A stretch of DNA of 22,518 nucleotides from Lysobacterales bacterium CG_4_10_14_3_um_filter_64_11 (GTDB lineage: Bacteria; Pseudomonadota; Gammaproteobacteria; Xanthomonadales; Xanthomonadaceae): the NCBI GenBank assembly GCA_002782905.1, contig PFJA01000248.1, positions 616-23,133 of the forward strand, read 5' to 3'. The notes under the pieces are model-generated. The model worked only from the letters and a program-made list of their open reading frames with translations. It searched no databases and had not been told where the DNA came from. Below are positions 7,555 through 14,903 of this stretch, piece after piece. How positions within the stretch are numbered: position 1 is the stretch's first letter; every line of letters starts with the position of its first letter. Both the position numbers and the translations under genes were made by a program.

Positions 7555-7717
7555 AGTGCATGGCCTGCCACCCGATAACGGCGCAACGATTGCACCCCCA
7601 CCGCGCAGATGAACGGAACCTGCCGCCTCGGTTGCGGTCAGTGAACTGCGAACGGTCGGGTTCACCATGGGGCAAGCAGCGTTGCAACCGACCAACCCAT
7701 CCCACACTGGCACCCTC

Positions 7718-8491
7718 ATGACCTTACTGTGTCGCTTGATCGTCATCTTGCTGTTCTCATCCATGGCGTGGGCGCAAGTGCCGGTCGCGCCGCCGCCGCC
7801 AGAGGGCTATCAGGCACCGGTCCGGGACGTCGAAGTCAATGACCCGTGGCAGGGCTACAACCGTGGCATGCACCGGTTCAACCGATCCGTAGACAAAAAC
7901 TTCGCCAAACCGATCGCCAAGGGCTACAAGAAGATCACGCCAAAGCCGATCCGCACCGGCATCAGCAACGTCTTCGTCAACCTGTTCCAACCGTTGAGTG
8001 CGGTGCATTTCCTGCTGCAAGGTCGGCCCGGCGCCGCGGGTGCGGCACTGGGCCGCTTCGCACTCAACGCCACGCTTGGTCTGGGCGGGCTGTTCGACCC
8101 GGCCACCGACGCCGGCATCCCGCTGCGCCGCGAAGACCTCGGGCAGACATTCGCGGTGTGGGGCTGGGATAACTCGCGCTATTTCGAACTGCCGTTTCTG
8201 GGCCCAAGCACGCTGCGCGACACTTTTGGCTTTGCCGGTGATTTTCAGGTTTCGCCGTTCGGTTACCTGCACAAGCCCGAGCGCTACTACGTGTTCGGTC
8301 TTTACCTGATCGACCTGCGCGCTGGCGCCCTGGCCGGCGAAAAGCTGGTGCGTGGCGGCGACGGCGATGATTATGTGTTGATTCGCGATGCCTACCTGCA
8401 AAACCGTGATTTCCAGATCCATGACCGTACCGCACGCGACGAGTTGCCTGATTACCTGCAAGATGACGACAGCCTCGACGAGGACGAATGA
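7718..8491 (+). CDS. mlaA: MlaA/VacJ outer-membrane phospholipid transport protein
   Basis: MlaA removes misplaced phospholipids from the outer leaflet of the outer membrane and passes them to MlaC. The 257-residue product has the MlaA core: NDPWQGYNRGMHRFN, then NVFVNLFQPLSAVHFLLQG, LGLGGLFDPA, LGQTFAVWG and LPFLGPSTLRDTFGF. The C-terminal tail is acidic. The start at 7718 puts a signal peptide (hydrophobic IVILLF, cleavage after AWA at residue 19) at the N-terminus; an in-frame ATG at 7667 would hide it. Unlike E. coli MlaA, no lipobox cysteine is present; the only early Cys is residue 5. It heads the mla operon, with the ABC gene 3 bp downstream, whereas in E. coli mlaA is unlinked from mlaFEDCB. 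Confidence 0.93.
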   Translation: MTLLCRLIVILLFSSMAWAQVPVAPPPPEGYQAPVRDVEVNDPWQGYNRGMHRFNRSVDKNFAKPIAKGYKKITPKPIRTGISNVFVNLFQPLSAVHFLLQGRPGAAGAALGRFALNATLGLGGLFDPATDAGIPLRREDLGQTFAVWGWDNSRYFELPFLGPSTLRDTFGFAGDFQVSPFGYLHKPERYYVFGLYLIDLRAGALAGEKLVRGGDGDDYVLIRDAYLQNRDFQIHDRTARDELPDYLQDDDSLDEDE

Positions 8492-8494
8492 TCC

Positions 8495-9316
8495 ATGCTG
8501 TCAGCTGATTCCGGCCATGGCGACATGCCAGCCACAACCAACGACTGCGTGTTCGCTGGCGTGCGCATCGAGCGTGGTGGCAGCGTCATCCTCGATGACA
8601 TCAACTTTGCGTTGCCCAAGGGCTCGGTCACCGCGGTCATCGGCCCCAGTGGCGCCGGCAAATCGACCCTGCTGCACGCGCTGACCGGCGAGCTGCAACC
8701 GACCCGCGGCAGCATCGAAATCCTGCAACACGCCATGCCGCGCAACAATCGCGGCTTGATGGCCATCCGCCGCTGCATCGGTGTGCTGTTGCAGGGCAAT
8801 GGCCTGCTCTCCGATCTCACCGTTGCCGAAAACATCGCGCTGCCACTGCGCGTGCATACCAAGCTCAAGGATGTCGTGATCCGGCGCGTGGTCGAGCTCA
8901 AGCTCAACGCGGTCGGGTTGCGCTCGGCGATGGGCCTTTATCCGCGCGAGCTCTCCGGCGGCATGGCGCGGCGGGTTGCCCTCGCCCGTGCCTTGGCGCT
9001 TGATCCACCACTGATGCTTTACGACGAGCCACTGACCGGACTCGATCCGATCGCCGTCGGTGTCATCGTCTCGCTGATTGGCCGGCTCAACAAAACGCTT
9101 GGCATCACCAGCATCGTGATCACCCACCATATCCATGAATCGCTATCAATTGCCGACAATGTGCTGGTGATTGCCAATCATGGCATCGCCTTTCACGGCT
9201 CACCGGACCAGCTCAAGGCATCCACCGACCCGCTGCTGCAGCAGTTCCTGCGCGGTGAGCCAGACGGCCCGATCCCGTTCGATGCCAAGCGGCAAGCCGT
9301 GTTGACGGGGGCATGA
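8495..9316 (+). CDS. mlaF: Phospholipid ABC transporter ATP-binding protein
   Basis: Cytoplasmic ATPase of the MlaFEDB inner-membrane complex, 273 residues. Walker A is GPSGAGKST (50-58, Lys56), the Q-loop Gln is at 100, the ABC signature LSGGM at 153-157, Walker B LMLYDE at 173-178 with catalytic Glu178, and the switch His at 211. The LSGGM variant and RRVALARAL match MlaF. The ATG at 8495 has GAGGA about 10 nt upstream, inside the end of mlaA. A second in-frame ATG at 8525 is possible but has no Shine-Dalgarno. The stop is one base from the mlaE ATG, so the two are probably translationally coupled. Confidence 0.95.
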   Translation: MLSADSGHGDMPATTNDCVFAGVRIERGGSVILDDINFALPKGSVTAVIGPSGAGKSTLLHALTGELQPTRGSIEILQHAMPRNNRGLMAIRRCIGVLLQGNGLLSDLTVAENIALPLRVHTKLKDVVIRRVVELKLNAVGLRSAMGLYPRELSGGMARRVALARALALDPPLMLYDEPLTGLDPIAVGVIVSLIGRLNKTLGITSIVITHHIHESLSIADNVLVIANHGIAFHGSPDQLKASTDPLLQQFLRGEPDGPIPFDAKRQAVLTGA

Positions 9317-9317
9317 G

Positions 9318-10061
9318 ATGAAGCAATCCGTCGCCTCCATTGGCAATACCGGCCGATTTTTGTTCACCATTTTCTGCGCCAGCCGGCCACGCCGCGACTT
9401 TCTCACCGATTTGATCGCGCAGTTGTATTCGGTGGTGGTGCGCTCGTTGCCGATCATTGCCGTCGGCGGCGCGTTCGTCGGCATGGTGATGACGCTGCAG
9501 GGCTATCGCACCCTGTCAACCTATGGCGCCACCAATTCGGTCGGCACCCTGCTCGGCCTGTCGCTGTATCGCGAACTCGGCCCGGTGTTGACCGCGCTGT
9601 TGTTCATCGGCCGCGCCGGCTCCTCGATGGCGGCGGAGTTGGGTCTGATGAAAGCGACCGACCAGATCGCCGCGCTGTCGCTGATGGCCATCGACCCGGT
9701 CGCAAAAACCGTGGTGCCGCGGTTCTGGGCGGCAATCATCGGCATGCCGTTGCTGTGCGGCTTCTTTTGCAGTTTCGCCATCGTCGCCGGCTACATTGAA
9801 GCGGTCTATTTGCTGGGGCTGGATGGCGGCTATTTCTGGTCGGCGCTCCAATCCAGTGTCGATTTCATCGACGACTTCGTCGTTGCGTTCATCAAATGCG
9901 CCGTGTTCGGGTTGATTGGCGCGCTGATGGCGACTTACACCGGCTTCAATGCCGAGCCGACCATTGAGGGCACCTCGGTCGCCACCACCCAGGCCGTGGT
10001 CAACGGCTCGCTGCTGGTGCTGGTGTTCAACTTCATTCTCTCCGCAACACTTTTCAAGTAA
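9318..10061 (+). CDS. mlaE: Phospholipid ABC transporter permease
   Basis: Integral membrane permease of the Mla complex (MlaE/YrbE family), 247 residues with about five to six hydrophobic segments. Family hallmarks are an N-terminal interface helix, GGAFVGMVMTLQGY, the conserved cytoplasmic loop RELGPVLTALLFIGRAGSSM, and the EPTIEGTSVATTQAVV segment near the C-terminus. It forms the dimeric core that contacts MlaF and the MlaD hexamer. It starts one base after the mlaF stop; mlaD begins 10 bp after its own stop. Confidence 0.95.
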   Translation: MKQSVASIGNTGRFLFTIFCASRPRRDFLTDLIAQLYSVVVRSLPIIAVGGAFVGMVMTLQGYRTLSTYGATNSVGTLLGLSLYRELGPVLTALLFIGRAGSSMAAELGLMKATDQIAALSLMAIDPVAKTVVPRFWAAIIGMPLLCGFFCSFAIVAGYIEAVYLLGLDGGYFWSALQSSVDFIDDFVVAFIKCAVFGLIGALMATYTGFNAEPTIEGTSVATTQAVVNGSLLVLVFNFILSATLFK

Positions 10062-10071
10062 TGGGCAGATC

Positions 10072-10581
10072 ATGAGTGCATCCAAATCCCGTATCGATCT
10101 CGCTGTCGGCGTGTTTCTGCTGCTCGCGTTCGCCACCCTGATGGTGCTGGCGATCTCGTCCACCAATGGCCGGCTGCCGGTAATCGACGACAACAGCTAC
10201 CAAGTCTCCGCACGGTTCAGCAACATCAGTGAACTGCGGGTGCGTGCACCGGTCAAGATTGGTGGTGTGCGGGTGGGTGAAATCGCCGACATCCAGTTGG
10301 ACCCGCTGACCTTCGAGGCCGTGGTGACGCTGGAATTGCGCCGCAGCGCGGGTGAAATCCCGGGCGACAGTTCGGCAGGCATCTACACCGCCGGGCTGCT
10401 CGGCGACCGCTACGTCGGCATCACGCCGGGCGGCGACCCTGAGCCGCTGGCCGATGGCGATGACATGCTGCTGACCCAGTCGGCAGTCGTGCTTGAAGAC
10501 CTGATTTCCAAGTTCATCTTTGGCAATGCCGACAACAAGAAATCCGATGCGAACGATTCATCCGAGGAGAGCACCCCGTGA
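10072..10581 (+). CDS. mlaD: MCE-domain phospholipid transport protein
   Basis: MlaD is the periplasmic MCE protein that forms a hexameric ring around a central lipid channel on top of MlaE. The product is 169 residues: one N-terminal membrane anchor (about residues 10-30) and one MCE domain (about 40-117), including VKIGGVRVG and the GLLGDRYVGITPGG region, then a short polar tail. The ATG at 10072 puts the anchor at the N-terminus; the frame extends back into mlaE but that part is not supported. Its stop overlaps the mlaC start. Confidence 0.94.
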   Translation: MSASKSRIDLAVGVFLLLAFATLMVLAISSTNGRLPVIDDNSYQVSARFSNISELRVRAPVKIGGVRVGEIADIQLDPLTFEAVVTLELRRSAGEIPGDSSAGIYTAGLLGDRYVGITPGGDPEPLADGDDMLLTQSAVVLEDLISKFIFGNADNKKSDANDSSEESTP

Positions 10582-11213
10582 AACTGTTCCATGTCCTGCT
10601 TGCGTCTGTGCTGCTGCTGAGCACGCCGCATGCCATCGCCGCACCCGAGGGCAGCGCTTCGGCGCTGATCGAGGCAACCTCGAACCGAATCCTCACCCAG
10701 ATCAAGGAACGGCGCGACGAGTTCAAGGCCAACGATGCCGAACTGCAGCGCTTTGTGCGCGAGGAAATGAACCAGGTACTGGATCAGGCCTACACCGCGC
10801 GGCTGGTGCTCGGCTTGCACTCACGCTCGGCCAGTCCCGCGCAAATCGACGCCTTTGGCAAAGCGCTGTCTGGCAACCTCAACCGCCGCTATGCCAAGGC
10901 GCTGCTTGAGGTCGATGGCGACACCAAGGTCAAGGTGCTCGGTGAAACCGCGCTGCGCGGCGGCAAGATCATCCGCGCCAAAACCGAGGTCGTGCGCTCG
11001 TCAGGCGCGCCGGTGGCGGTGGATTACCTGTTCCGCGATGTCAACAACGAGTGGCGCGCGTTCGATCTGATCGTGGAAGGCATTTCCTACGTGCAGACCT
11101 TCCGCAGCCAGTTCGATCCGCTGATCCGCGAAAAGGGCCTCGACCAGGTGACCAACGACTTGCAGGAAGGCCGCATTGAAGTCGATACCGAAACCCATGA
11201 CAGCAGCCATTGA
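10578..11213 (+). CDS. mlaC: Periplasmic phospholipid-binding protein
   Basis: MlaC shuttles phospholipid between MlaA at the outer membrane and MlaD at the inner membrane. The product is 211 residues with a Sec signal peptide (MKLFHVLLASVLLLST, likely cleaved near AIAA). Family features include the helical start (ALIEATSNRILTQIKERRDEF), the QIDAFGKAL segment, and the C-terminal VDYLFRDVNNEWRAFDLIVEGISYVQTFRSQF, which matches the MlaC lipid-binding fold. The start is a GTG overlapping the mlaD TGA (GTGA), with GAGGAGA 7 nt upstream. This arrangement implies translational coupling. Confidence 0.94.
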   Translation: MKLFHVLLASVLLLSTPHAIAAPEGSASALIEATSNRILTQIKERRDEFKANDAELQRFVREEMNQVLDQAYTARLVLGLHSRSASPAQIDAFGKALSGNLNRRYAKALLEVDGDTKVKVLGETALRGGKIIRAKTEVVRSSGAPVAVDYLFRDVNNEWRAFDLIVEGISYVQTFRSQFDPLIREKGLDQVTNDLQEGRIEVDTETHDSSH

Positions 11214-11484
11214 GCGCAACGGCAATACGTTGTCGCTGAGTGGCCCGATTACCGGCGCTACCGTGGCGGCATTGCATGCCGAGTTGCTCGATGTGCACGG
11301 CGTCAGCACGATCTCGCTGCAGCAGGTCAGCGAAGTCGATACCGTTGGCGTCGCGCTGATCTCGCAGTTGGTCGCGCGCACCACGATCGCTGATGCCCGC
11401 CCGCACGTGCTCGGCATGCCGAAGGGGCTGAGCGAACTATGCCAGGCCTATCGCATCGCGCCCGACTTCAGCGATTTCCCGTAA
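11197..11484 (+). CDS. mlaB: STAS-domain protein of the Mla complex
   Basis: MlaB is a small cytoplasmic STAS protein that binds and stabilises MlaF. The 95-residue product has the STAS pattern: strand NTLSLSGPIT, then SEVDTVGVALISQLVART, where Thr49 in VDT matches the conserved Thr/Ser of the family. I used the ATG at 11197, which overlaps the end of mlaC. A TTG at 11176 would add seven residues and has a better Shine-Dalgarno (AGGAAGG, 5 nt upstream), so the true start may be there. It closes the operon. Confidence 0.88.
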   Translation: MTAAIERNGNTLSLSGPITGATVAALHAELLDVHGVSTISLQQVSEVDTVGVALISQLVARTTIADARPHVLGMPKGLSELCQAYRIAPDFSDFP

Positions 11485-11594
11485 CGGCGAGCCCCCGCAC
11501 GCGGAACTCGGAAACACAACACACGGGACCTGTCGGACTCGCCGCCGGCGCAAGGCCAGCACAACGCCCGCACCACAAGGCGCGCATTTATTGC

Positions 11595-11600
11595 GATAAT
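11595..11600 (+). promoter_or_regulatory. -10 box of tRNA-Arg
   Basis: GATAAT (5 of 6 to the -10 consensus) lies 8 bp before the tRNA and is followed by GC-rich CGCGGC. No clear -35 is visible at normal spacing. Location and match to the other -10 boxes in the window support it. Confidence 0.5.
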
Positions 11601-11608
11601 CGCGGCTT

Positions 11609-11685
11609 GGCCCCGTGGCACAACTGGATAGCGCGCACCCCTCCTAAGGGTGAGGTTGTGGGTTCGAACCCCGCCGGGGCCACCA
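11609..11685 (+). tRNA. tRNA-Arg (CCU)
   Basis: Full cloverleaf of 77 nt with encoded CCA (11683-11685). Acceptor arms GGCCCCG (11609-11615) and CGGGGCC (11675-11681) pair perfectly. The anticodon stem CACCC/GGGTG encloses CTCCTAA, giving anticodon CCT at 11643-11645, which reads the rare codon AGG. The T stem is GTGGG/CCCGC with one G-T pair. Confidence 0.95.
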
Positions 11686-11723
11686 TGACCATCCGCACTG
11701 CCGATGGCGTGGGCCGGCCGCGA

Positions 11724-11729
11724 TATAAT
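11724..11729 (+). promoter_or_regulatory. -10 box for the aldehyde dehydrogenase gene
   Basis: A perfect TATAAT followed by CGCCGG, about 104 bp before the ATG at 11833. No convincing -35 box was found. It lies between tRNA-Arg and the dehydrogenase gene and points the right way. Confidence 0.45.
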
Positions 11730-11832
11730 CGCCGGTCCGCCTGCACCGCAGTACGCCCCGTGCCGTGCACGTCACTGCCTTTTTCACCCAGCCCTGAGCC
11801 AACATTGGCCAGCGACCCGTTCTGGAGATCCC

Positions 11833-13368
11833 ATGAGCCATCCTGTACTCACCGCACTCGGCCTGTGCGCCGTCGAATCGGGCACCTATCTCGGCAACAA
11901 CGAATGGTCCACCAGCAGCGATGCCGGTGTCATCGAGACCTTCAACCCCGCCACTGGCGAAGTGCTGGCCCGCGTCAACGCCTCCAGTGCAGCCGACTAT
12001 GCGCAGATCATGGAACGGGCGCAGGCATCGGCCAAGGCATGGCGGCTCACGCCGGCACCGCGCCGTGGCGAAGCCATTCGCCTGTGCGCGCAGGCGCTGC
12101 GTGAGCACAAAGATGCGCTGGGCTCGCTGGTCGCGTTGGAAATGGGCAAGATCAAGTCCGAGGGCGACGGTGAAGTACAGGAGATGATCGACATCGCCGA
12201 CTTCGCGGTCGGGCTGTCGCGCCAGTTGTACGGCCTGACCATGCACTCCGAACGGGCTGGCCATCGCATGTATGAGCAATGGCATCCACTGGGCGTGATC
12301 GGGGTCATCAGCGCGTTCAACTTCCCGGTTGCGGTGTGGAGCTGGAATGCATTCCTGGCCGCTGTGTGCGGTGACATCACGATCTGGAAGCCGTCGCCAA
12401 AGGTCCCGTTGTGCGCGATCGCAACCCTGAAAATCTGCAACGCCGCCCTGCGCGACGCCGGCTTCCCCGACATTTTTTTCCTGTTCAACGACGCCGGCAC
12501 CGACCTGGCACAGGCATTCGTCGATGATCGCCGCATCCCGCTGATCAGCTTCACCGGTTCGTGCGCCGTGGGTGCGCACGTCGGCCATCGCGTGGCGCAG
12601 CGTTTTGCTCGCTCGTTGCTGGAGCTGGGTGGCAACAATGCGATCATTCTCGATGAAAGCGCCGATCTCAAACTGGCGATCCCGGCCATCGTGTTCGGCG
12701 CAGTCGGCACCGCAGGTCAGCGCTGCACCAGCACCCGTCGGCTGATCGTGCATCGCTCGCTGCTTGATGCGGTGAGTCAGAAGCTGGCCACCGCCTACCA
12801 GCAACTCGCCAACCGCATCGGCGATCCGCTGGCCGAAGGCACCCTGATGGGGCCACTGATCGACGCCGACTCGGTGCAACGCTACACGGCTGCCATCGCC
12901 GCCGCCAAGGAGGCGGGCGGCACCGTGCTCGCCGGCAACGGCACCCTGGCTGATCGGCCCGGCCATTTTGTGCTGCCGACGCTGATCAGCGGCGTCGAAA
13001 ACAGCCATCCCGTGATCCAGACCGAAACCTTTGCGCCGATCCTTTACATCATTCCGTTCGACACCCTGGATGAAGCAATCGATCTGCAAAACAACGTTCC
13101 GCAAGGCCTGAGCTCGGCCATTTTCACCATGAACCTGCGCTCGGCCGAGCGCTTCCTGTCCGCCGCCGGCTCGGATTGCGGCATTGCCAACGTCAACATC
13201 GGCACCTCTGGCGCCGAAATCGGCGGCGCGTTCGGTGGCGAGAAGGAAACCGGCGGTGGCCGGGAATCGGGCTCGGATGCGTGGAAGGTATACATGCGCC
13301 GGCAAACCAACACCATCAATTACTCGGAATCCTTGCCGCTGGCGCAGGGCATCAAGTTTGATTTGTAA
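11833..13368 (+). CDS. Aldehyde dehydrogenase, ALDH7/antiquitin type (aminoadipate-semialdehyde dehydrogenase)
   Basis: NAD(P)-dependent aldehyde dehydrogenase of 511 residues. The ALDH7 subfamily is indicated by PLGVIGVISAFNFPVAV, LELGGNNAI (catalytic base Glu264) and GTAGQRCTSTRR (nucleophile Cys298), with a late GGEKETGGGRESGSD motif. Characterised ALDH7 proteins oxidise alpha-aminoadipic semialdehyde (piperideine-6-carboxylate) to alpha-aminoadipate in lysine catabolism, so that is the likely role (AmaB/Pcd-like). No other lysine-degradation gene is next to it, so the substrate is inferred. The ATG at 11833 has GGAG 5 nt upstream. It is cytoplasmic and probably transcribed alone from the -10 box at 11724. 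Confidence 0.9.
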   Translation: MSHPVLTALGLCAVESGTYLGNNEWSTSSDAGVIETFNPATGEVLARVNASSAADYAQIMERAQASAKAWRLTPAPRRGEAIRLCAQALREHKDALGSLVALEMGKIKSEGDGEVQEMIDIADFAVGLSRQLYGLTMHSERAGHRMYEQWHPLGVIGVISAFNFPVAVWSWNAFLAAVCGDITIWKPSPKVPLCAIATLKICNAALRDAGFPDIFFLFNDAGTDLAQAFVDDRRIPLISFTGSCAVGAHVGHRVAQRFARSLLELGGNNAIILDESADLKLAIPAIVFGAVGTAGQRCTSTRRLIVHRSLLDAVSQKLATAYQQLANRIGDPLAEGTLMGPLIDADSVQRYTAAIAAAKEAGGTVLAGNGTLADRPGHFVLPTLISGVENSHPVIQTETFAPILYIIPFDTLDEAIDLQNNVPQGLSSAIFTMNLRSAERFLSAAGSDCGIANVNIGTSGAEIGGAFGGEKETGGGRESGSDAWKVYMRRQTNTINYSESLPLAQGIKFDL

Positions 13369-13394
13369 GTAAACGCTGAGCAGCTCCCACCCGG

Positions 13395-13481
13395 CGTCAT
13401 TGCGAGTGCAGCGAAGCAATCCCGTTTTTTGCTTGCACAAGGTTTTCTGGATTGCCGCTCACTTCGTTCCTCGCAATGACG
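13395..13481. repeat. CGTCATTGCGAG palindromic repeat, copy 1
   Basis: A perfect 12-bp inverted repeat: CGTCATTGCGAG (13395-13406) and CTCGCAATGACG (13470-13481), around a 63-bp middle with GCAGCGAAGCAATCC. This is a widespread proteobacterial repeat whose translation gives short HCEERS-type peptides, a familiar source of false ORFs. A second copy is at 22141. It may also terminate the dehydrogenase transcript. Confidence 0.85.
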
Positions 13482-13594
13482 ACCTTGGAACCTGTGCAGG
13501 CCCTGAATAGCCGACCTGAACCGTCCAGGACGGGCTTGCTCAACCCGCTGACCTGGTTTGCGCTCACCCTGGTTTCCGCTCAAGGATCCTACCC

Positions 13595-13864
13595 ATGCGT
13601 ACCCACACTCTCGCGATCGTCAGCTTGATCTTCGGATTGCTGTCCTGGATCGGCCTGCCCCTGGTCGGCGCCATCGTCGCCGTGATCACCGGCCATTTGG
13701 CGCGCGCCGAAATCACGCGCTCACCGGAGCAGTTCGACGGCAACGGCATGGCGCTGGCCGGGCTGATCCTGGGCTGGCTGAATCTCGCGCTGAGCCTGCT
13801 GGCACTCGCCGCGATCTTCCTGTTCTTTGGCGGCTTGGCGTTTCTGCTCGCGATGGCGCACTGA
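13595..13864 (+). CDS. Small membrane protein, DUF4190-like
   Basis: An 89-residue protein with two hydrophobic segments (about residues 7-33 and 50-86) joined by a polar loop, ITRSPEQFDGNGMA. The pattern, a first helix with GLLSWIGLPLVGAIVAVITGHLA and then GNGMALAGLILGWLN, fits the DUF4190 family of small inner-membrane proteins, whose function is unknown. The ATG at 13595 has AAGGA 8 nt upstream. It lies 4 bp before pyrD and probably leads the pyrD-murB transcript. Confidence 0.8.
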   Translation: MRTHTLAIVSLIFGLLSWIGLPLVGAIVAVITGHLARAEITRSPEQFDGNGMALAGLILGWLNLALSLLALAAIFLFFGGLAFLLAMAH

Positions 13865-13868
13865 GCCA

Positions 13869-14903
13869 ATGTATGCGCTGGCGCGGCCGCTGCTGTTTGC
13901 GCTCGACCCCGAACGTGCCCATGCGCACAGCATGCGGCTGCTGGAACTGGGTTACCACAGTGGTGCCAGCCGCCTGCTGTGGCCAAGGCCCAGGCCGCTG
14001 CCCACCCGCGCGTTCGGGTTGTCGTTTGCCAATCCGGTCGGGCTGGCCGCCGGCCTGGACAAGAATGGCGAGCACATCGACGCCCTGTTTGCGTTGGGCT
14101 TCGGTTTCGTCGAAATTGGCACCGTCACCCCGCGCCCGCAAGCGGGCAACCCCAAGCCGCGCCTGTTCCGCCTGAGCGGCGACGCAGCGCTGATCAACCG
14201 CATGGGCTTCAACAATGCCGGGGTCGATGCGTTGGTGCGCAATGTCGAACGCAGCCGGCGGCGCGGCATCCTCGGCATCAACATCGGCAAGAACAAGGAC
14301 ACGCCCAACGAAAACGCCGCCGACGATTACCTGCTGTGCATGCAGCGCGTCTATGGCCTCGCCGACTACCTGGTGATCAACATTTCCTCGCCCAACACCC
14401 GGGGCCTGCGTGAACTCCAGGGTGAGGACCCCCTGCGCCGCCTGCTCGGCAGCTTGCGTGAACAGCAAGAACGCCTCGCCGTGATGCATGGCAAACGCGT
14501 GCCGATGCTGGTCAAGCTGGCGCCGGATCTGGACGAAACTACAATCGATGCCATTGCCGTGGTGTTGAATCAGGCACAGATCGACGGGGTGATCGCCACC
14601 AACACCACGCTCGATCGGGCGCCGGTGCTCGATCACCCGTTTGCCCATGAATCCGGCGGATTGTCCGGGCAGCCACTGTACGGCCGTTCCACGCGCGTGC
14701 TGCGTCGTCTGCGCGCGCGCCTGGATGAACGCGTCGATCTGATCGGCGTTGGCGGTGTGATGAGTGCCGCCGATGCCGCCGGCAAGGTAGCTGCCGGTGC
14801 CGCCCTGATCCAGCTTTACTCGGGGCTGGTATTCACCGGCCCAACCCTGATCCGTGACACCGTGGATGCGATCCGCCGTCGCCGCGAAAGCCCCTCGCGA
14901 TGA
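13869..14903 (+). CDS. pyrD: Dihydroorotate dehydrogenase (quinone), class 2
   Basis: Membrane-associated flavoenzyme that oxidises dihydroorotate to orotate and passes electrons to quinone, the fourth step of UMP synthesis. The product is 344 residues, close to the 336 of E. coli PyrD. It has the class 2 N-terminal membrane-associating helices (MYALARPLLFALDPERAHAHS), the FMN-site motifs ANPVGLAAGLDKNGE and EIGTVTPRPQAGNPKPR, and NISSPNTRGLR with likely catalytic base Ser174. The C-terminus has GVGGVMSA and GAALIQLYSG for phosphate binding. The ATG at 13869 follows the DUF4190 stop by 4 bp and gives the expected N-terminus. The stop overlaps the murB ATG. Confidence 0.96.
   Translation: MYALARPLLFALDPERAHAHSMRLLELGYHSGASRLLWPRPRPLPTRAFGLSFANPVGLAAGLDKNGEHIDALFALGFGFVEIGTVTPRPQAGNPKPRLFRLSGDAALINRMGFNNAGVDALVRNVERSRRRGILGINIGKNKDTPNENAADDYLLCMQRVYGLADYLVINISSPNTRGLRELQGEDPLRRLLGSLREQQERLAVMHGKRVPMLVKLAPDLDETTIDAIAVVLNQAQIDGVIATNTTLDRAPVLDHPFAHESGGLSGQPLYGRSTRVLRRLRARLDERVDLIGVGGVMSAADAAGKVAAGAALIQLYSGLVFTGPTLIRDTVDAIRRRRESPSR

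Noticed and set aside
11609..11685. tRNA-Arg(CCU) as an integration site of a mobile element
   Set aside because: tRNA genes of this type are often used by integrases, but no integrase, direct repeat of the tRNA 3' end or foreign gene content follows. The next gene is an ordinary dehydrogenase.
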